Source: Perca fluviatilis
Taxonomy: Eukaryota; Chordata; Actinopteri; Perciformes; Percidae
Length of the DNA stretch: 64,000 bases
Assembly: GCF_010015445.1 (NCBI RefSeq)
Contig: NC_053115.1
Span: 17,168,005 to 17,232,004 of the forward strand
Direction: 5' to 3'
Under the pieces are notes generated by a model. It was not told the origin of the DNA and did not search any database. It saw only the letters and a program-made list of their open reading frames with translations. The first letter of the stretch is position 1. Each line of letters starts with the position of its first letter. This document shows, piece after piece, positions 58,635-64,000 of this stretch. Both the position numbers and the translations under genes were made by a program.

Positions 58635-61376
58635 TCAACGCACGTTACTTCCTGGCATTTGCATTTTACGAAGTTTGTTGAACAACTCCAAGTATTGAGT
58701 CATCGTGTCAACGCAGTCTGATGGTGCGAAGAGTCCTTCAGGCTTGGCAGCAAAGACAGACGGCAGTTCGGGGACGCTGGGGCCAAGAAAGGACTGCATG
58801 AATTCCTTTGTGAGATTCCAGCAGTCCCCTGGAACCACACAAGGGCAGTACTCCACCTGAGGAAACGCACAGAGAGTTAATGAAGTCACATTGGGAAAAT
58901 TTCATGATTCCACTTAAAATAATATGTATTTAACTACATACCTCTACTGATATCCCTCTGGCACTGGAGCTCATTGTCACAGTACCAACTTTTATTAAGA
59001 AGTCACAGTAGCGGTATCTAGAACCACGGCACTCCACCTTGTGCGCCTTGGCATTCTGGAAGTGACTTTTTAGTTTCACCATGAGAACGTCAAAGTTTGT
59101 GTCAGCTATCAGGCACGGCCCGCCTTCAAACAGAGCAATGCAGCTCAGGGGAGTTTCAGAATTGTGCATCAAGTATAAGAGCTTGGAGGGCTGACCTGTA
59201 ACAGACGGAAGAGACTGGCTGTCAGAGGTATCAAGTAAAGAAGTTCATTCAGTTTGTAGACGTATTGGCACTACACTAAATATTTTCACTTTGTGAGATA
59301 CCTTTACTTTATCACAATGCAATTTGTACATTTTGTAATTTGTTATTTCTATGCCATTACATGTATCTGATTACCTTAGAGCAGTTACCTACAGGATAAG
59401 GCTGTCCATGCAAAAATACAACAAACTATTATATGATTCATTGTTACAGTTTAAAACAGTCTGTTGAGTTTCAAAAAACGTGTTACAATAATACTATATA
59501 CTAGTACTATAAGAAAGTGAAAAAACATTCTTTCACTATTTCTTACAAATATGCTGTAAATATTATTCTTGAATGCAGGGTCTCTGTATTTAAGGGATAA
59601 CTGTTTCATTTTGGTATAGATATTAGCACTCCATCTATTTTAACCATAACATCCTCTGTGCAGCTCTGGAGGGGGCTTTCTAAAGAGAAAATAACCAACC
59701 CACCTTGGGCTTGAGACGTACATTTTTGTAACGGAAACCCTGCGTTACAAATTGATGGCATTAAAGAGAGGACTTTGAAAGATGTGAGGCTTTGTCAGAC
59801 AGGGGGGTCAAAAGAATGTCGCTATTGAGTGGCATTGTGGGGAATGTAGGATTCTGGTTTTTTTTAAGATTATTTTTTGGGGCTTTTCAGCCTTTACTGG
59901 ACAGGACAGATGAGAAAGGGGGGAGATAGGGTGAAGACATGCAGGAAATCGTCACAGGTCGGAGTCGAACCCTAGACCTCTGCGTCGAGGAATAAACCTC
60001 TAAATATATGTGCGCCTGCTCTACCCACTGAATTTACCCAGCCACATGCTTTTTTTTTATGATCAACTTTTTATTATTTTTATATTTTGAACACACAACA
60101 TACAGAACAAACAAATACAATCGAACAGGAACCAAAACCCTCACCCACCCTCTGCGGTCTCGAGGAAAACAAAACAAAAATCACATCTTGCCTAATCACT
60201 CTCCTCTAATTCTTGTGATGCTGAGGTCATTAGGCCTGATACTTGTGCTGCTGCATTTTTCCATAGGTCTATAGTAGATGACTTGGCTTTGTTAATCCTT
60301 GCTGTAGAGAGCTCGAGCATAACTATGTCCAGAAAATACGCCAACCACTTTTATACAAAGCGCTGAGCTATCATTTTCTTGGTCGCAGTTGAGCCGGCTA
60401 GCCAAATTTTCTTCTGCCTCCCAAGCAGGTGTAATTTAGAGTCATCATTAAGTAACAAAACAATCGGGTCAGTAGGAAGTCGACATCCTATCACATCAGA
60501 TATTATTGATGTTATTTTATTCCAGAACTCGTGCACCTGTTCACACTCCCAGACCTCGTGTAGGAAAGTTCCAGTTTGTTCAGGTTGACAGAACGTGCAA
60601 TAGGGAGTAGGAATGGCTTTAGAGACGTATCTCTTCTGAGGAGTCCATTATGTCTTATGGCATATGTTGAAGTGGATCTGGCTTCTGGGTTTTTTGAGCA
60701 ATATTATGGACTAAAAGTCAGGATTTCTTGGCTTCAGCTGCTTGGACTTCATAGAAGTGCAATACTAAATCTCAGGAATATCCCCTATCGCTCCTAAGTA
60801 CAATGAGGGTGAGGGTAATGCTAATGCTTCTAATGTACTTAGACAATCTAGCAGATCAATTAGGTTAAATCTGATACTCAAAGAAAAAGTATAGAATTAA
60901 ATATTACCGCTGACATTTCCTGTTGGATGGTATGTCTCGCAGTCTACCCAGAAGCTGCCCTGCTTCACAGCACCCAGCTGCTCCAGTTTCTTGTGCATGG
61001 TATCCACTGTCTGCTGCACACTCTTCCCCTCTGCCACAGGCACCTGGCACACACTGCAGGGGAAAAAGAAGCACCACATCATGTTATAAAACATGACCAG
61101 CGTAATCTGTAAGGAAGGACTGAGTAGTCAAGTAACACCTGCCTTTTTAGTTGTCATGTTCATGTAAGAACTAAACAAGATCTGCTCCCTCGGTGTGAAT
61201 GAGAGTGAGCGATGTAGCGCTGCCAATTGACAAAAGGTATGTGCGATAGCTGAGGCGACAAACTGAAGATGTAGCTAATATATATGTGTGAATTAAGGAC
61301 ATAGTATTTCAAACATCGTTACCACTTTTCATATAGCTAAAACCATAATGTAATCATCTCACCAAGTGACCCCCAT
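58635..61376 (-). CDS. med20: Mediator complex subunit 20
   Basis: MED20 is a head-module subunit of Mediator, pairing with MED18 to link activators with RNA polymerase II. Coding exons: 61376-61363, 61053-60908, 59195-58942 and 58856-58635, giving 211 aa (human 212) with consistent phase. Visible: [20 protein letters not shown] at the start, [60 protein letters not shown], the [13 protein letters not shown] exon join and [11 protein letters not shown] near the end, all as in vertebrate MED20. Intron 2 carries a SINE and an L1-like fragment. The start codon is 392 bp from that of bysl on the other strand, so the two share a promoter region. Confidence 0.96.
59860..60050 (-). mobile_element. 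tRNA-derived SINE in med20 intron 2 (minus strand)
   Basis: Read on the minus strand it shows an A-box-like GTGGGTAGAGCAGG, then TAGGGTTCGACTCC (B box), CTGCATGTCTTCACCCTA, a CCCCCTTTC pyrimidine stretch and CTGTCCAGTAAAGGC. This order matches tRNA-derived fish SINEs. It is sense to med20 and directly abuts the L1-like fragment. Confidence 0.8.
60060..60640 (-). mobile_element. 5'-truncated L1-type LINE fragment
   Basis: The minus strand encodes an L1-like ORF2 C-terminus: [36 protein letters not shown]-like [22 protein letters not shown] and [10 protein letters not shown]. An in-frame TAA then interrupts the frame before [15 protein letters not shown] continues. The CxxC...H-WEC-FW arrangement is typical of L1-clade ORF2 tails in fish. 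The fragment is inactive; its upstream part to about 60,800 may also belong to it. Confidence 0.7.
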
Positions 61377-61768
61377 TGATGTTTTGCCTCCAAATGTTTT
61401 TCTAGGCTTTCGGTTGAATACTTCCGGGTGAAAAGTTATCCATCCGGTAAAGTTAAATAAGAGTATTTAAGATTTTACAGCCAAGAAGCATTCCTGACAA
61501 TTCATTATGCTGGATAGTCATATAACGTCGACAATAAACAGTGGTGCCAACAAAAACAGCTAAGATGACCGCATTCTTTCTAGGTTAAGGGTTAGTTAAA
61601 GACGTTTCGATGCTACGTGACGTAAATGACGTCACTTCCCCCATGTAATGGACATCCGCACGTGTTGAACAAGTGACTGTTTACAGTACTTGTTAATTCT
61701 AGACTTTAGGTAGCACACGCCAACAACAAACGCGCCAATATCGTAGCAACTTCTGTCAAACTACAGCG
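61377..61768. promoter_or_regulatory. Shared head-to-head promoter of med20 and bysl
   Basis: Only 392 bp separate the two start codons. The segment holds a consensus ETS site (ACTTCCGG, 61,420-61,427) near med20 and a perfect CRE palindrome TGACGTCA (61,627-61,634), followed directly by CTTCCC, nearer bysl. A second CCGG-bearing ATCCATCCGG follows the ETS site. There is no TATA box. ETS and CRE sites are typical of bidirectional housekeeping promoters; use is inferred. Confidence 0.75.
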
Positions 61769-63438
61769 ATGCCGAAAGTGAAGCGATCCAAAGGCGGAGG
61801 AGGAGGAGAGACGAGCGGAGGAGCGGTGGCGCTGGCTGACCAGATCATGCAGGCGGACACGGTGCGAGCCCGAGGCCGGGTGAAGAGCAGAGACAGCCGG
61901 GCAGAAAACGAAGACAAGTACGTAGACGAGCGTCTGTCGCGGAAGATCTTGCATCAGGCACGAATTCAGCAAGAGGAGCTTCAGACCGAATATGGACTGG
62001 CACCAGAAAAGAAGAAAACTCCAGTCACTGTTCTCGGTAACGTTGGAGCTCTGTCCTCTTCAAGATGAACTGCATCCGCATTGTTGAAAATCTCTTAATG
62101 TTTTACATGAAATGCATTCAGTTGACGGGTATTTGAATGGAGTCTGGTGTGACCGGACTAGACTAGTATAGTATAAGTGTCCATATAAGGCCCACTTCTT
62201 GAGAATTTAGTTAATCGGAAAGTTAACACTCTTGTGAGTTATATGTTGTTAAAATGTTCCGCATTAATTATATTTTAACATTACATACTAAAATAAATAC
62301 TATGTGAAGGAAATGTATATAAATCAGTAATATTTGATCAAAGGAAAAATCTCGACACATCACACAAATCATTTGTAGTGTACATGTTGAACATTTTTGA
62401 TAGTGTAAAGCTCCTTCAGATGATTGACTTAATCAAGGAACATCACTTAAATATGAAGTGCACATCCTAAACGGTACAGTACGAGATCTTATTAACCATA
62501 TTTGTCTTGTAATCACATCTTAGGGCCTGACACTCAGGATGCGGACTCGGATGAAGAGTGGCCAGCGCTGGGACAAGCAGGTGCTGATGATGGCGATGTT
62601 GTGTGTGACACGGAAGTCGTTGTGGACCCTGACGACGAGAAGGCCATGGAAATGTTCATGAATAAAAACCCTCCGATGAGGCAAGATGCAACATAATGCT
62701 GGCTTTATCTTGAAACAAGCTGTAGAGATTTAATTTAAATGGCACACACCATGAGCTAAATTTCTACTTCAAATGCTTAGCTGTGTTTTCTCTTTGTGTT
62801 CTTTGTAGACGGACCTTAGCTGATATTATCATGGAGAAGATTACAGAGAAGCAGACTGAGGTAGGGACAGTGATGTCAGAGGTGTCAGGGCGTCCAATGC
62901 CCCAACTTGACCCGAGGGTAACCGAAGTGTACAAAGGTGTCAATAAGGTGAGTTACGTCGTCCTTGTATTAAAGTGAGGCAGGTGTCATGATTGTAAATG
63001 TGAAGATCTCCTCGTAAGCAGTTAAATGATATAATGTAATTTCTGTTCTTTTGCTTCAGGTTCTGTCAAAATATCGCAGCGGTAAATTGCCAAAGGCTTT
63101 TAAAATAGTCCCAGCACTTTCAAACTGGGAGCAGATTCTTTATTTGACTGAGCCTGAGACCTGGACAGCAGCTGCCATGTACCAAGCAACAAGGTGAGTC
63201 CCCAGAGTTATGTACTGTATGTACCGCAGATATTTTAACATGGTACAATGATTTTATTTTTCATGCTTTTGTTATAGAATCTTCTCGTCCAATCTGAAAG
63301 AGCGGATGGCCCAGAGGTTTTACAACTTGGTGCTGCTGCCCCGAGTACGGGATGATATTGCAGAGTACAAGCGACTTAACTTTCATCTCTACAGTGCTCT
63401 GAAGAAGGCCTTGTTCAAACCAGGAGCATGGTTTAAAG
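61769..63438 (+). CDS. bysl: Bystin, 5' part (gene continues past the window)
   Basis: Bystin (yeast Enp1 homologue) is needed for 40S ribosomal subunit assembly in the nucleolus and cytoplasm. Coding exons: 61769-62036, 62524-62680, 62809-62947, 63060-63193 and 63278-63438. They encode 286 complete residues of an expected length of about 437. Visible: a basic Gly-rich N-terminus, an acidic linker ([10 protein letters not shown]), then the conserved bystin core with [68 protein letters not shown] and [18 protein letters not shown]. The intron after exon 2 starts with GC rather than GT. The next exon lies beyond the right edge. Confidence 0.96.
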
Positions 63439-63487
63439 GTGAGACCATTTTATGGATATTTCTTTTTTCTTTTTTAAGAGTGAGAAG

Positions 63488-63650
63488 ACAAGGGGCACCC
63501 TGGTAGCTCACCAGGTAAAGCATGTACCATTAACTGTACCTTTCTGCGGCGGCCCAGGTTTGAGTCCGGCACAGGGCCTTTTGCTGCATGTCATCCCCTC
63601 TTTCTACCTGGCCTGTTGTGTCTTTCTCTCTTATTTAAAAAATAAAGCAG
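63488..63650 (+). mobile_element. tRNA-derived SINE in a bysl intron
   Basis: It starts GGGCACCCTGGTAGCTCACC (tRNA-like 5' end with A box), then has GGCCCAGGTTTGAGTCCGGC (B box GGTTTGAGTCC). CTTTTGCTGCATGTCATCCC, a TCTTTCT pyrimidine stretch and AAAATAAAG follow. This is the common fish SINE layout, here in sense to bysl. Confidence 0.8.
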
Positions 63651-64000
63651 AAATGCCAAAATTATCGACCACTATTTCTATTTGTCAAGCCCCAAATGTT
63701 TTGGCTCCAGGTTCTTAAACGTGATCATTTATTTTTACTTGCCCTACATTATAATAAACTGAATATCTTTTAGGTTTTGAACTGGGTAACACTTGACGAC
63801 CACCATGGGCTCTAAGATATTGTAATAGACATTTTTCAATTTCCTGATGTTTTATAGACCAATCAATGAATCAAGAAAGTAATCGGCAGATTAATCGATA
63901 GTGACTAAAATCGTTAGTTGCAGCCCTAATTGATATTATTTCCTCGTCTGTTAAACGGTAAGTTAACCATCACTTTAACATCACTGCTGACTGAAAAGTA
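63651..64000. other. bysl intron, right edge of window
   Basis: This is intron sequence after exon 5. A phrase around 63,860-63,930 (AATCGGCAGATTAATCGATA, then ATCGTTAGTTGCAGCCCTAA) looks like the end of a common fish repeat. No exon is recognised before the window ends. Confidence 0.4.

Overview
The window is teleost nuclear DNA, most likely from a percomorph fish. Genes are split into short exons with GT-AG introns (and two GC-AG introns). Several tRNA-derived SINEs and DNA-transposon remnants resemble fish repeats, and long (TG)n, (CA)n, (GA)n and (CT)n microsatellites are common. No bacterial, phage, CRISPR or operon-like structure is present. Identities come from recalled vertebrate proteins; exon borders were read by eye from splice sites and reading phase, without RNA evidence.

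Layout: strip1 exon 1 (minus) lies at the left edge. ahcyl1 (minus, 17 coding exons, 550 aa) fills 4.4-18.7 kb. A repeat-rich gap of about 6.5 kb follows. srsf3 (plus, 165 aa) lies at 25.2-30.3 kb and carries a poison exon. After a gap with nested transposons comes cdkn1a/p21 (plus, 168 aa, 38.2-40.7 kb), with a TATA box and a candidate p53 site just upstream. tmcc2 (plus, 490 aa for the short form) spans about 41.9-48.2 kb. usp49 (minus, 677 aa) has its coding exons at 50.8-54.6 kb. med20 (minus, 211 aa, 58.6-61.4 kb) and the 5' two thirds of bysl (plus, from 61.77 kb) share a head-to-head promoter.

The gene order combines neighbourhoods that are separate in human, as far as I recall: AHCYL1-STRIP1 (1p13), SRSF3-CDKN1A and USP49-MED20-BYSL (6p21), and TMCC2 (1q32). 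The genes are not one pathway. They cover IP3-receptor/ion-transport regulation (ahcyl1), STRIPAK signalling (strip1), splicing (srsf3), cell-cycle arrest (cdkn1a), an ER membrane coiled-coil protein (tmcc2), deubiquitination (usp49), transcriptional Mediator (med20) and 40S ribosome assembly (bysl).

I saw no undescribed biological system. The most useful observations are: the srsf3 poison exon; a p53-type element about 75 bp upstream of the cdkn1a TATA box; two GC-AG introns with strong consensus (usp49, bysl); start codons at the last three bases of the first exon in both tmcc2 and cdkn1a; a hAT-type element with a perfect 8-bp duplication nested in an older repeat and itself holding a palindromic element; and a 34-base G run in the ahcyl1 pre-mRNA.
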